Notes: generated by a model not told the origin, from the sequence alone. 64,000 nucleotides of DNA from JACVRW01 sp963733885 (GCA_963733885.1 CAVTES010000009.1:124001-188000); one strand, 5' to 3'. Counted from the first letter of the stretch, positions 31,979 to 41,314 are shown. Program-made: numbers and translations.

Positions 31979-34822
31979 TTGATCGGGCGGGTGACAGGAA
32001 GGTCGTTGCCTTCCGAGCTGACGGGCGTATTGCTGGAGCGAGACGCGGAGCTCGAGGCTCTCGGCCTCGCGCTGCGCGATTCGCAGGCGGGACGCGGCAG
32101 CATCGTCCTCGTGGAGGCGGCCCAGGGCCTCGGGAAGTCGCGGCTCCTCGAGGAGGCGGCGGCCCTGGCGGCGGGCCACGGCGCCCGTGTGCTCGGTGCG
32201 TGCGGCCGCGACCTGGAGCGCGACCTCCCCTTCGGGGTGGCGCTGCAGCTCTTCGAGAAGGCCGTCACACGCTTCGACGATGCGGAGCGGGAGCGCTTCT
32301 TCGCGGGGTCGGCCGGGCTTGCCGCCCCGCTCGTGCTCGAGGGCACCCCGGCTCCGGAGGGCCTCCCGGCCTCGCTCCACGGTCTCTACTGGCTGAGCAC
32401 CAACCTCGCCGAAGAGCGCCCGCTGGTGCTGAGCGTCGACGACGCCCACTGGTCCGATTCGTCGACCATGCGCTTCCTCGTCTACCTCGCTCAGCGAATC
32501 GAGGAGCTGCCCATCACGGCGGTTCTGGCCGTCACCGCGGGCCATCCGCCCGAGCGGGACCCGCTGCTCGACGACCTGCGCGCACACCCCGCCACGACCG
32601 TCCTGCGCCCGCAGCCGCTGAGCCTCGACGCGGTCACGAGCATCCTCCGCGACTCCGTTCTGCCCGACGCCGAGCCGCTCTTCGTGAGGGCCTGTCACGA
32701 GGCCACCGGCGGCAATCCCCTCCTTCTCGCCGAACTGGCTGTGGAGCTGGCGATGCGCGAAGTCGAACCCGAGGACAGCAATGCCGACGCGGTCTTCGCA
32801 CTGGCGCCGGAGTCGCTTTCCGCCGCGGTGCTCGTCCGGCTGCGCCGCCTGGGGGAGGGGGCGCCGGAGCTCGCCCGCGCGATCGCAGTGCTCGGCGACG
32901 GCGCCGAGCTTCGCCACGCCGCGCCCCTGGCGTACCTGCCGGTCGAGCGTGCCATCCAGCTGGCCGACTCGCTGATGGGGGCCGGCGTCCTCCGCCGCGA
33001 GCCGGGCCTTTCCTTCGTTCACCCAGTCGTCCGCGTTGCCATCGAGGCCGAACGCCCGGAGTTCGAGCGGGCTGAGGCGCACCGCCGCGCGGCGTGCATG
33101 CTGATGGCTGAGGGCGCGTCACTGGAGCGGGTGGCGCCACACCTGCTTGCGGGCCGGGCGGACAACGATCCGCGTGCAGTGGAAGTGCTCCTCGAGGCGG
33201 GCGAGCGCGCCCTCGCCGGCGGCGCGCCGAACTCCGCCATACGGCTGCTGCGGCGGGCCCTTGAAGAGCCGCCCTCGTCCGAACGCCGCCCCGAGGTGCT
33301 CCTCGCGCTGGGCCGGGCCGAGGGCGCGGCCGGCGCACCCGGCGCGATCGACCGCCTCACCGGCGCGCTCGATCTGATCGGCGACCCCGCCGGACGGGCA
33401 GCCGCGGCGCTCGACGCCGGTCGCCTGCTGATCAGCCACGCGCGCTGGGAGGACGCGGTGGAGACGCTGGAGCGCGGGCTCGACGAGGTTAACGGCACCG
33501 ACAACTCGCTTCGCGCCCGCCTCGAGGCCGCCCACGTGGCGGCCACACGTGTTGCTCCGGGCAGCGTGCTCGACAGGCCCGGGGTCGCGCTCGACGACGC
33601 CACGCTCGAATCGACCGTGTCCGGCCGGCTGATCCTCGCCCGGGCGGCCGCGGCGCGCGCCCTGCGCGGCACCTCGGCCGCCGAGGTCCACGGGCTCGCC
33701 ACGCGGGCGCTGGGCGGCGGAGCGCTGCTCGAGGACGAAAGCAGCGACGGCATCGGCTTCTACCTCGCGGTCTTCGCGCTCGTGGTGGCAGAGGACCTCC
33801 AGACCGCCGAGCTGGCCGCCGCCACGGCCGTCGACGACGCACAGCGGCGCGGCTCGGTGCTCGGTTTCGCAACCGCCTGCCACTTCCGCTCGCTCGCGGT
33901 GCTGCGGCGCGGCCGCATCCCCGACGCGGAGGCCGACACCGTCAACACGCTGGAGGCGCGCAAGTATGGCTGGCGGCTGTCGCTCGCCTCCGCGGTGGCC
34001 GCTCAGGCCGAGTGCCTCGTCGAGCGGGGCGAGCTCGAGGCGGCCGGCCGCGAGCTCGGCAGCCTTGTGAGCGAGCACGGGACCCCCCGGGACCTGGGCG
34101 CCTACCGCTTCGTGGGAGTTCGCGGGCACGTCCGGCTGCTGCAGCTCTCGCCCGCGAACGCGCTGGAGGACCTGCTCGAGACGGGGCGCCTCCTGCGCGC
34201 GCTCGGGGGAGACAACCCGGCCGTCTTCCCGTGGCGTTCGCTCGCCTCCGCCGCCTCGCTCGCCCTGGGCGACCGCGAGGAGGCACGCCGCCTGGCCGAC
34301 GAGGAGGTCGCGCTGGCCACCGCATTCGGGGCGCCGGGCGCCCACGCGCGGGCGCTGGGCGCGCTCGCCGCCCTCTCGGACGGCGCCGAGGCCATCGAGG
34401 TGCGCGAGGAGGCCGTGCGCGTGTTCGAGTCGAGCCAGGCCGCGCTCGACCGGGCGCGCGCGCTGGTCGACCTGGGAGCGACCTTGCGGCGCGCGGGGCG
34501 CCGCCGCGATGCGCGCGAACCGCTCACGCAGGGCCTCGACCTAGCTGGACGCTGTGGCGCCCGGGCGTTGGCGCAGCGAGCCCGCGAAGAGCTTGTGGCG
34601 GTTGGCGCGCGCCCGCGGCGGGACGCGGCCTCCGGGCGCGACGCGCTCACAGTCCGCGAGCGTCAGGCGGCTGGCCTGGCCGCTCAGGGGATGTCGAACC
34701 GCGAGATCGCGGAGGCGCTCTTCGTGACGGTCAAGACCGTCGAGTGGCACCTCAAGCACGCCTACCGGAAGCTCGGTGTGGGCTCACGGCGCGAGCTGGG
34801 GCCGGCCCTCCTTTCCGACTGA
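31979..34822 (+). CDS. LuxR-family LAL regulator (AAA ATPase plus TPR plus HTH)
   Basis: 947 residues. The ATPase domain has a P-loop variant VEAAQGLGKSRLLEEA with Lys53, and VLSVDDAHWSD as Walker B. A long helical region of TPR-like units follows, including LLEAGERALAGGAPNSAIRLLRRALEE-type repeats. The C-terminus carries the LuxR HTH: LTVRERQAAGLAAQG, MSNREIAEALFVTVKTVEWHLKHAYRKLGV. Large regulators of this LAL/MalT type sense a ligand or protein and activate nearby genes. The start TTG at 31979 is as annotated by the frame; GTG at 31991 is also possible. Confidence 0.88.
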   Translation: MIGRVTGRSLPSELTGVLLERDAELEALGLALRDSQAGRGSIVLVEAAQGLGKSRLLEEAAALAAGHGARVLGACGRDLERDLPFGVALQLFEKAVTRFDDAERERFFAGSAGLAAPLVLEGTPAPEGLPASLHGLYWLSTNLAEERPLVLSVDDAHWSDSSTMRFLVYLAQRIEELPITAVLAVTAGHPPERDPLLDDLRAHPATTVLRPQPLSLDAVTSILRDSVLPDAEPLFVRACHEATGGNPLLLAELAVELAMREVEPEDSNADAVFALAPESLSAAVLVRLRRLGEGAPELARAIAVLGDGAELRHAAPLAYLPVERAIQLADSLMGAGVLRREPGLSFVHPVVRVAIEAERPEFERAEAHRRAACMLMAEGASLERVAPHLLAGRADNDPRAVEVLLEAGERALAGGAPNSAIRLLRRALEEPPSSERRPEVLLALGRAEGAAGAPGAIDRLTGALDLIGDPAGRAAAALDAGRLLISHARWEDAVETLERGLDEVNGTDNSLRARLEAAHVAATRVAPGSVLDRPGVALDDATLESTVSGRLILARAAAARALRGTSAAEVHGLATRALGGGALLEDESSDGIGFYLAVFALVVAEDLQTAELAAATAVDDAQRRGSVLGFATACHFRSLAVLRRGRIPDAEADTVNTLEARKYGWRLSLASAVAAQAECLVERGELEAAGRELGSLVSEHGTPRDLGAYRFVGVRGHVRLLQLSPANALEDLLETGRLLRALGGDNPAVFPWRSLASAASLALGDREEARRLADEEVALATAFGAPGAHARALGALAALSDGAEAIEVREEAVRVFESSQAALDRARALVDLGATLRRAGRRRDAREPLTQGLDLAGRCGARALAQRAREELVAVGARPRRDAASGRDALTVRERQAAGLAAQGMSNREIAEALFVTVKTVEWHLKHAYRKLGVGSRRELGPALLSD

Positions 34823-34830
34823 ACGGCCTA

Positions 34831-34840
34831 CACTTAAGTG
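34831..34840. promoter_or_regulatory. Perfect CACTTAAGTG palindrome between two genes
   Basis: Ten-base palindrome eight bases after the LAL stop and 48 bases before the next ATG. In this GC-rich context an AT-containing palindrome is unusual and could be an operator or include the -10 region of the downstream gene. Confidence 0.3.
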
Positions 34841-34887
34841 GCACCCGTGATCCCGTTCGCCGTGGACGGGGTAACACACCATCGGGG

Positions 34888-35259
34888 ATGATGAAGAGCG
34901 TGAACGTGCGCCTCGATCGCTTCGGCCATGAGGCCCTCGAAGCGCACCTGCGCGGATCGGGCGCGTCGGAGGCCGACACCCTCCACGTCGCCGTGCGCTA
35001 CTACCTCGGCGACGCCGGGAGCGGTCGCATGGCCTGGCGCGTGCCAGGCGACTATGCGCAGCCGGAATCGAACGAGGAACTGGAGCTCGCGATCGACGAC
35101 GATCTGCACGGCGAGCTGCGGCGGGAGTCCCAGCGCCAGCGCGTGACGCCCGACGTGCTGGCGATGCACGCGCTCATGTACTACCTGGCCGACCTTGACA
35201 GCGGTAGGGCAGCCGCCCGCCTCGGCGACGCGATAAATCGCGACGCCGAGGCCAAGTGA
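34888..35259 (+). CDS. Small conserved hypothetical protein with ribbon-helix-helix-like start
   Basis: 123 residues. It begins MMKSVNVRLDRFGHEALEAHL, consistent with a strand plus helix, followed by ADTLHVAVRYYLGDAGSGR. A second similar segment near the C-terminus reads VTPDVLAMHALMYYLADLDSGRAA, so the protein appears to hold two related halves, each ending in YYLxDxxSGR. No named family is recognised. Acidic in the middle (NEELELAIDDDLHGEL). It sits alone 65 bases after the LAL gene and may be controlled by it. Confidence 0.6.
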   Translation: MMKSVNVRLDRFGHEALEAHLRGSGASEADTLHVAVRYYLGDAGSGRMAWRVPGDYAQPESNEELELAIDDDLHGELRRESQRQRVTPDVLAMHALMYYLADLDSGRAAARLGDAINRDAEAK

Positions 35260-35313
35260 CCGCTGGACGCTAGTCGCCGCCGTTAGGCGACGGCGGCCAC
35301 GGGCGGCTGGTAG

Positions 35314-35336
35314 TGCACCACGTCCGCGGTGGTGCA
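35314..35336. terminator. 8-bp hairpin between convergent genes
   Basis: TGCACCAC (35314-35321) and GTGGTGCA (35329-35336) pair perfectly around a 7-base loop. It lies between the end of the plus-strand small gene (35259) and the end of the minus-strand lipid kinase (35486), where a bidirectional terminator is expected. Confidence 0.5.
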
Positions 35337-35485
35337 GGTCGTGGCGGACGTACTATCCAGCCGATACGAATCGGGGGCGGCTGGGTGGGGGTCGCGGACC
35401 ACGCGGTGCCTCATCTCAGGCGACCCTATGTGTCCGGCGCGGTCCCCGCCCTAGGGGAGCCACCCTAGTCTTTTGCGAGAAGGGC

Positions 35486-36472
35486 TCAGGCCACCGCGAT
35501 CAGTCCGCCCGGGGTGACTCCGAACTCGACATCGGCGAACTCGCCGATGTAGTCGCCGTCCACCTGCACCGGGAAGGGCCGGTCGTCGATCGCTTCCACG
35601 CGCAGGCCTTGCAGAGCGCCCAGGCCCTCAACCTGGCGGTGGCGCAGCACGGTGGATGCCCGGCTTGACAGGAGTCGCGGGACCAGGGTGGGCAGCACGA
35701 GCGGCGTGGCGCTCTTCAGCACGGCGGCCGCCAGCGACCCGGTGTCGAGGCCCGCGGGCTCGGTCACCCGGATCGGGCGCCGGCGGAAGAACGTGAACGG
35801 GTCGGAATTTTGGACGATCACCGTCACGCCCTCGAGCGTGCGGTCGCCCGCGCGCACGCTGACATGCGGGGGTCTCACGAGGTAGCGGCGCGAAAAGATC
35901 GAGACCGCGGCGAGGGTGTAGTACCAGGCGCCGAAGCGAGCCTTGCGGTAGGGGTGGTCGTCCACGCGCTCGACGACCGAGGCGTCGAGGCCCACGCCGG
36001 CCGCGAACACGAAATGGCGGCCGTTCATCCGCCCCAGGTCCACCCGGCGGGGGTGGAAGTCGTCCGCCATGCGCAGCAGGTGCTCGGTCGCGTCGACCAC
36101 ATCGTTGGGGATCCCGAGCGTGCGCGCCCAGACGTTCGCCGAGCCGCCCGGGAGGGCCGTCAGCGGCGTGTCGGAGCCGACCAGGCCGTTGGCGGCCTCG
36201 TTCACAGTCCCGTCGCCGCCGAAGGCCACGACCACGTCGTAGCCCTCGCGCGCCGCCTCGCGGCAGATCTGAGTCGCGTGGCCGCGCTTCTCGGTGTCGA
36301 TCGCCTCCACCTGGTAGCGCGACTGGAGCGCGTACACGACGAGGTTGCGCAGCCGGTCGGACACCGTCGTCGCGTACGGGTTGACGATGACCAGCATGCG
36401 CCGCTTCGGCGTGCGGTCCGGAAGGAGGCGCTCCGCGAGCCCCTCCGCCCGCTCGAGGGCGGTCTCGGGCAC
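35486..36472 (-). CDS. Diacylglycerol/lipid kinase family protein
   Basis: 328 residues of the DAGK catalytic family (YegS/BmrU/DgkB-like). Key motifs: VIVNPYATTVSDRLR near residues 28-42, VVAFGGDGTVNEAANGL with the GGDGT ATP-binding motif at 85-89, and LTALPGGSANVWARTLGIP near 104-122. A C-terminal beta-sandwich with PVQVDGDYIGEF follows. Phosphorylates a membrane lipid such as diacylglycerol, feeding phosphatidic-acid recycling; the exact lipid is not predictable. ATG at 36472 is good. It is 42 bases downstream of the ECF sigma gene and probably cotranscribed. Confidence 0.88.
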   Translation of the reverse strand: MPETALERAEGLAERLLPDRTPKRRMLVIVNPYATTVSDRLRNLVVYALQSRYQVEAIDTEKRGHATQICREAAREGYDVVVAFGGDGTVNEAANGLVGSDTPLTALPGGSANVWARTLGIPNDVVDATEHLLRMADDFHPRRVDLGRMNGRHFVFAAGVGLDASVVERVDDHPYRKARFGAWYYTLAAVSIFSRRYLVRPPHVSVRAGDRTLEGVTVIVQNSDPFTFFRRRPIRVTEPAGLDTGSLAAAVLKSATPLVLPTLVPRLLSSRASTVLRHRQVEGLGALQGLRVEAIDDRPFPVQVDGDYIGEFADVEFGVTPGGLIAVA

Positions 36473-36514
36473 TGAGGGCGTGAACCCTACTGGCCCGAGA
36501 GGCTCAGCCCAGGC

Positions 36515-37150
36515 TCATGCGCTCTGGACTACCGGTGCAGCCTCGAGCTCGCGCAGCGCCGTCTTGAGCGCCCCGCGACCACGGTGGTGGAGGCCGTGGA
36601 TCGCGCTCTCGGTCTTCTTCATCCGGTCGGCGATCTCGACGGGGCTCAGCCCCACCACGTGGCGCAGCACGAGCACCTCGCGCTGCTCATCGGGCAGCCT
36701 GTCAAGGGCCTCGCGGAGCGCGTGGAAGCGCTCGAACTGGACCTCGTCGTGCCCCTCGTCGGTCGTGCGGACCTCCTCGAACGGGATCTGCCGGCGGGCC
36801 CGCAGATGGTCGAGCGCGGCATTGCGCGCGACGCGGAGGATCCACGCCGAGAACGGCACCTGGCGCTGCTCGTAGCGCTGGATCTTCTTGAGCAGCTTGG
36901 CGAACAGCGACTGGGTGATGTCCTCGGCCTCGTGCGGATCGCGGACGATGCTCTGCACGTAGCCGCAGACGTCGTCGGCGTAGCGAACGTAGAGGAAGTG
37001 GAGCGCGGAGGCGTCTCCTTCCTTGGCACGCGCGATCGCGCGCTCGAGGAGCTCACTCTCCTGGGGTGGCCGAACTCGGGGGAACGGCAGGGGGTGGCTC
37101 GGGCGCCTGTCGGCGTGGGGATCCCGAGCCTCCGACTGCTTCGAAGGCAT
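36515..37150 (-). CDS. ECF-type RNA polymerase sigma factor
   Basis: 211 residues. A basic, Pro-rich leader of about 30 residues precedes sigma region 2 (LHFLYVRYADDVCGYVQSIV, DPHEAEDITQSLFAKLL) and region 4 (LPDEQREVLVLRHVVGLSPVEIADRMKKTESAIHGLHHRG). The DEAEDITQ-like pattern and absence of regions 1 and 3 mark it as an ECF sigma factor. No anti-sigma gene is adjacent; the next gene is a lipid kinase. It lies at the border of the exopolysaccharide island and could regulate it, but this is only positional inference. Confidence 0.88.
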   Translation of the reverse strand: MPSKQSEARDPHADRRPSHPLPFPRVRPPQESELLERAIARAKEGDASALHFLYVRYADDVCGYVQSIVRDPHEAEDITQSLFAKLLKKIQRYEQRQVPFSAWILRVARNAALDHLRARRQIPFEEVRTTDEGHDEVQFERFHALREALDRLPDEQREVLVLRHVVGLSPVEIADRMKKTESAIHGLHHRGRGALKTALRELEAAPVVQSA

Positions 37151-37309
37151 CTCAATCTCCTAAGGTCTGCGAGTGCCGGTGTGCGACATTCACCGGTCTC
37201 TCGGACCCTAGTAGCGGTCGGTCACCCTCGCACTAGGGGCGGCACCCCAGGGTTTTCCCTGTCGGTGCGTATACGGGTACGAAATTTGGACGAATGGCGT
37301 AAGAAACCC

Positions 37310-38386
37310 TCAGGTCAGGCAGACCTCGGCCCCCTCGCCGACGGTCAGGCGCAGCGCTCGCGGCAGGCGAAAGTCCCGGAATACCCGCGATTTCGGGCCG
37401 ATGACGCTCGCCTCCAGGCGGCCGCCCAGATGGCTGATCGAGGCCCCCGGGAGCACCAACGAATGTTCGATCTCGGCGCCCTCGACCACCACGTCCTCCC
37501 CGATCGACGTGTACGGCCCGACGTAGGCTTCGCGCAGGTGCGCGCGGGCCCCGATGATGGCCGGACCCCGCACGACGCTCGAGCTGATGCTCGCCTCGGG
37601 GTGCACGATCACCGCTCCTTGGATCATCGAGTCCGACAGCTGCGACCCGTCGTAGTCGGCACGCAGACCCTCGAGCGCGAAGCGGTTCCCCTCCAGCAAC
37701 GCGTCCGTCCCGCCGCGGAACCGCCACCAGTCGGTCGCGCCGCACGTGCCCACCCGCCCGCCCCGCTGCTGGATCCGCTCCGTGAGCGCTTCCAGCAGGT
37801 GCTCCGAGTCCAGGTCGAGGTCCTCGACCCACTCGAGCGTGCGGGCGCCGAGCACCGCCACGCCGGCCCCGTCGTTACGCAGCGGGCGGGGGCGCGCAGG
37901 TCCCCCGCCCGCTGCTGCTCGCAGCTGCACCACCTGGGCCAGCTCGACCTCGCGCGACTCATCGACCACCAGCAGGGCCTCGGTGTCGCATATCGCCCTG
38001 CCGGCGATGAGGGAGCGCAGGCTCTGCTTCGCCAGGCTGTCTGACAGGTGCAGCACGAACGGCTCACCGTCGAGGAAACCGGTCAGCTCACCCAGCACGT
38101 GGGTGAGGGATTCGTCCGGGAGCTGCTCGACCCAGCTCACCGATCGGGTGGCCCGGCCGTCGGCCGCCACTTCCCGCGCTTGCCCGAGGAGTTGTTGGGG
38201 CACGACCACAGCCACCTCGCGGATGCCGGCCTGAGCCAGCCAGTCGAGCGCATGGCAGAGCAGCGCGCGGTTGCCCACCGGGAGGAGGGGGGTGGGGGGC
38301 AGACAGGTGCGGTGGGAGTGCGGGGCGGAGCGTGCCGGCTCGAGGGTGCCCGCGTGGGCCAGCACAACGGCCTTGGTAGGGGTCAC
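37310..38386 (-). CDS. Nucleotidyltransferase-like protein with left-handed beta-helix, degenerate active-site signature
   Basis: 358 residues from GTG at 38386. The architecture is that of sugar-phosphate nucleotidyltransferases (RmlA-long/GlmU-like): an N-terminal Rossmann-like region (KAVVLAHAGTLEPA, then PPTPLLPVGNRALLCHALDWL and IREVAVVVPQQLLG) and a C-terminal hexapeptide helix (GAVIVHPEASISSSVVRGPA, YVGPYTSIGEDVVVEG). The usual GGxGTRLxPLT loop that binds NTP is replaced by AHAGTLEPARS, so catalysis is doubtful; it may act as a regulatory or acetyltransferase-like protein. It is third in a minus-strand operon behind the sugar transferase and rmlC. Confidence 0.75.
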   Translation of the reverse strand: MTPTKAVVLAHAGTLEPARSAPHSHRTCLPPTPLLPVGNRALLCHALDWLAQAGIREVAVVVPQQLLGQAREVAADGRATRSVSWVEQLPDESLTHVLGELTGFLDGEPFVLHLSDSLAKQSLRSLIAGRAICDTEALLVVDESREVELAQVVQLRAAAGGGPARPRPLRNDGAGVAVLGARTLEWVEDLDLDSEHLLEALTERIQQRGGRVGTCGATDWWRFRGGTDALLEGNRFALEGLRADYDGSQLSDSMIQGAVIVHPEASISSSVVRGPAIIGARAHLREAYVGPYTSIGEDVVVEGAEIEHSLVLPGASISHLGGRLEASVIGPKSRVFRDFRLPRALRLTVGEGAEVCLT

Positions 38387-38456
38387 ACCATCACAACGTC
38401 TGAGGCGGCCTCGCCTCTGCGCCGAGCCGGTCCCAAGTTCGGATGAGGTCGGGTGC

Positions 38457-39029
38457 TCAGGCAGCGTGCGACGGCTCATACACGAACGGCAGCTCCGCCT
38501 CGATCTCTCGCAGGGTGGGCGCATTCGCGTCGCGCTCGGAGGGCAGCAGGTCGATGCCCTCGGGCCAGGCGATCCCTACGTCGGGGTCGTCGTAGGCGAT
38601 CCCACGCTCAAGCGCGCCGTTGTAGTACGACGTCTGCTTGTACATCACATCGGCATGGTCGCTGAGCACGCAGAACCCGTGCGCGAGACCGATCGGGCAG
38701 TAGACCTGATGGAGGTTCTCGTCGGTGAGCTCGAACGCCTCCCACTGGCCGAAGGTCGGCGATCCGCGGCGGATGTCGACGACGACGTCGAGGATTCTGC
38801 CGCGCGCGCATCGCACCAGCTTCGCTATCCCGTCGCCTACCTGAAAATGCATGCCCCGCACGACCCCGTGCACCGACCGCGAGTGGTTGTCCTGCACGAA
38901 CACGTCGTGGATGCCGAGCTCTGCGAATGCGTTGCGGCGGTAGGTCTCCTGGAAGAAGCCGCGCTCGTCGGGGTGGGCCACGGGCCTGATCAACACAGGG
39001 CCGTCGAGCCGGGTCTCGAGTCGCTCCAT
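38457..39029 (-). CDS. rfbC: dTDP-4-dehydrorhamnose 3,5-epimerase-like protein
   Basis: 190 residues from ATG at 39029. It is a cupin-fold epimerase: HPDERGFFQETYRR near residues 19-32, VRGMHFQ with catalytic-type His61, DVVVDIRRGSPTF near 81-93, GLAHGFCVLSD, and Tyr130 in DVMYKQTSYY. These equal the His/Tyr pair of RmlC. It probably makes dTDP-4-keto-L-rhamnose for the polysaccharide, though no rmlB or rmlD is in the window. A longer frame upstream reads nonsense. Second gene of the sugar-transferase operon; a paralogue lies at 43.0 kb. Confidence 0.88.
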   Translation of the reverse strand: MERLETRLDGPVLIRPVAHPDERGFFQETYRRNAFAELGIHDVFVQDNHSRSVHGVVRGMHFQVGDGIAKLVRCARGRILDVVVDIRRGSPTFGQWEAFELTDENLHQVYCPIGLAHGFCVLSDHADVMYKQTSYYNGALERGIAYDDPDVGIAWPEGIDLLPSERDANAPTLREIEAELPFVYEPSHAA

Positions 39030-39070
39030 GTCGGTCAAGTATGTCTCAGCAGGTCTCGTCGGGACCTGCC

Positions 39071-40612
39071 TCAGTAGGCGCCCCGGCCCCGCAGCACGGC
39101 CGAACAGGTGCGCACGAGCAACTTGATGTCGCCCCAGAGCGACCAGTTCGTGACGTAGAGATAGTCGAGCTTCACCATCTCCTCGAACGGGATCTCGGAA
39201 CGCCCGTGGGCCTGCCACAGGCCGGTCAGCCCAGGCGTCAGGTCGAGCCGCCTGCGAAGGCGACCCTCGATCTGCCGGTCCTCGTTCTCAATCAGCGGGC
39301 GGGGGCCCACGAGGCTCATCTCGCCGCGCAGGATGTTGAAGAGCTGCGGCAGCTCGTCGACGGAGTAGCGCCGCAGGATGCGGCCCACACGCGTGACGCG
39401 GGGGTCGTCGCGGATCTTGAACATGCCGTTGTCGTTCATGCCTCCGTGGAAGTTCAGCTCCGCCACCGCGTCCTTGCGGGCTTCCGCGTCGACATACATC
39501 GACCGGAACTTGAAGACCTCGAACGGGCGATCTCCCCGGCCGACGCGGCGCTGGCGGAACAGGACGGGCCCCGGCGAGTCCAGCTTGATCGCCACCGCGA
39601 AGGCGAGAAGCAGGGGCGCGAGCAGCACGAGCGCCGCGATGCCGCAGGCCAGGTCGAGCGCCCGCTTCAGCCGGAGGGATGAACGGCCCAGGCTTGGCCG
39701 TGGAAGCGTAAGAAGCGGCATGCCCTCCATCTCGTGGAGCTGGAGCCGTGCGCCGACGACGTCGGACCAGCTCGGGATCAGGTCCACGTGGACTCCGAGC
39801 TCCGACAGCTCACAAACCAGATCGCCCCTGCCGTGGTCGCTCAGGCCTGGCGCGAGCATGACCCGATCGACGTCGAGCCGGCGAATGAGGCCCGCGGCAT
39901 CGGTGTCCCCCGGAAGCAGAGGCACGAGCTCGAAGATAAGGGGCGCGGGGTTCGGGAAGCCCCCGTTGCCCCGAGGGTCGATGCAGGCGACCACGTTGAT
40001 GCCCCACTCGGGATGGCGCAGGACCTTGCGCACGATCGCGGCCGACTGTTCGTGGCTGCCGATCACGAGGGCGTTCTGGAGATACCAAACCTGGGTGCGG
40101 GCGTATGCCCGGGCGGCCGACCGGAAGGCCACGAGCGCCACCACGGTGAGCCCCCAGAAGAGCGCGATTCGCTGGATGGGGAGGTGGTCGGGCCGGATGG
40201 CGGAAAAGGCGATCAGGGCGCCCCAGCTCCACACCGTCGCCATCTGAAGGATTGGGCCGATCTCGTCCGCCGCGCTGTAGTCCGCCCGGTGGCTGTCGAG
40301 GTGGTAGAGCCGGTGGGCGTAGGCCACCAGCACCCAGATCGGGATCGTGAGCAGAAGCACCGGTGCGTCCGCCAAGTGGAGGCTGCCGAAGGCGACCTGG
40401 GTGACGAGGAAGGCGACGCAAAGCGCTGTCACGTCGGCACCGAGCAGGAGACGCCGGAGCACGCGCCCGCGCTGGTCGGGACTGCGCGGCGGCGTCTCCG
40501 GACGGCTGAGCGTCAGAGGGAGGGGGAGTGCCGCGGTCGCGGCCGCTGCGCCCACCTCGGCTTCCGCGCTCACCGCGGCCGTCAGGCCGGACCTCGAAGT
40601 ACTCGTAGCCAT
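39071..40612 (-). CDS. Polyprenyl-phosphate sugar-1-phosphate transferase (initiating enzyme)
   Basis: 513 residues. The N-terminal half carries several membrane helices (GADVTALCVAFLVTQVAF, LLLTIPIWVLVAYAH, IALFWGLTVVALVAF) and a Rossmann-like CoA_binding-type region. The C-terminal third is the bacterial sugar transferase domain: KRALDLACGIAALVLLAP, DSPGPVLFRQRRVGR, FEVFKFRSMYVDAEARKD, YSVDELPQLFNILRGEMSLVGPRP and LTPGLTGLWQAHGRS. It transfers a sugar-1-phosphate to undecaprenyl phosphate, the first step of exopolysaccharide repeat-unit assembly. First structural gene of the operon with rmlC 41 bases downstream. Confidence 0.93.
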   Translation of the reverse strand: MATSTSRSGLTAAVSAEAEVGAAAATAALPLPLTLSRPETPPRSPDQRGRVLRRLLLGADVTALCVAFLVTQVAFGSLHLADAPVLLLTIPIWVLVAYAHRLYHLDSHRADYSAADEIGPILQMATVWSWGALIAFSAIRPDHLPIQRIALFWGLTVVALVAFRSAARAYARTQVWYLQNALVIGSHEQSAAIVRKVLRHPEWGINVVACIDPRGNGGFPNPAPLIFELVPLLPGDTDAAGLIRRLDVDRVMLAPGLSDHGRGDLVCELSELGVHVDLIPSWSDVVGARLQLHEMEGMPLLTLPRPSLGRSSLRLKRALDLACGIAALVLLAPLLLAFAVAIKLDSPGPVLFRQRRVGRGDRPFEVFKFRSMYVDAEARKDAVAELNFHGGMNDNGMFKIRDDPRVTRVGRILRRYSVDELPQLFNILRGEMSLVGPRPLIENEDRQIEGRLRRRLDLTPGLTGLWQAHGRSEIPFEEMVKLDYLYVTNWSLWGDIKLLVRTCSAVLRGRGAY

Positions 40613-40687
40613 GTGCGTCCGATGAACGCCTCGGAGAGGCGTGGACTGGCGCGGCTAGGCGGTGGAAAAAAGGCTGAACGCCTAGGT

Positions 40688-41314
40688 TCAGGCGCCGAGG
40701 AGGATCTGCCCGAGCCCCTCGTCAGGGTCGAGCAGCAGCGACGCCGCATCCTTGCGGCTCGCCGCCCCGAGCTTGCGGTAGGCCGAGGACAGGTGACTCT
40801 TCACGGTGCTCTCGGCCAGGAACAGGGTGGTGGCGATCTCGCTGTTCGTGTGCCCCGAGATCGCGAGACCGAGCACTTCCCGTTCCCTATGGGAGAACAT
40901 CAGGGCATCCCCGCCGTTGCGCAGCACGGCCGGTACGACGCTGAGTCCGGCGGCCACGGCGCGTACTGCCGGGACGAGCGCTCCCTCCAGCTGGTCCTCG
41001 AGCACCAGCGACTGGGCGCCGGCACGAACGGCACGTCGCGCGCCGAGGCTTCCACATTCAGGCGAGACCACGACGACCGGCCCAGGCCCGCTTTGACTGA
41101 GCCTCGCCCGCAGGCCCTTCACCGAAATCGGCTCAGCGAGGTCGACAGCTATCACCCGGATGTCGGGAGGAGCGGTCGAGTCCCCGTTGAGGACCGCGAC
41201 GGAGCCGGCTTCGAGCGTGCCGACGATGCGCTCGCGGAGCGCCCCGGACGCCATGACGCGCACGAAGAGGTCGGACCATGCCATGCACAGAGAACGGCCG
41301 AATGACCGCGGCAC
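40688..41314 (-). CDS. LuxR/NarL-type transcriptional regulator
   Basis: 208 residues. An N-terminal receiver-like domain is present (RVIAVDLAEPISVKGLRARL, PGPVVVVSPECG, GAQSLVLEDQLEGALVPAVRAVAAGL), but the usual phospho-acceptor Asp and acidic pair are not clear, so it may be a pseudo-receiver. The C-terminal HTH is canonical: FSHREREVLGLAISGHTNSEIATTLFLAESTVKSHLSSAYRKLGA. ATG at 41314; ATG at 41284 is an alternative. It lies 75 bases upstream of the sugar transferase and divergent from rfbF, so it probably controls one or both of these transcription units. Confidence 0.86.
   Translation of the reverse strand: MPRSFGRSLCMAWSDLFVRVMASGALRERIVGTLEAGSVAVLNGDSTAPPDIRVIAVDLAEPISVKGLRARLSQSGPGPVVVVSPECGSLGARRAVRAGAQSLVLEDQLEGALVPAVRAVAAGLSVVPAVLRNGGDALMFSHREREVLGLAISGHTNSEIATTLFLAESTVKSHLSSAYRKLGAASRKDAASLLLDPDEGLGQILLGA

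Noticed and set aside
35260..35485. Possible small RNA or tRNA in the convergent gap
   Set aside because: Only an 8-bp hairpin is found; there is no cloverleaf, no conserved T-loop and no promoter-like signal.
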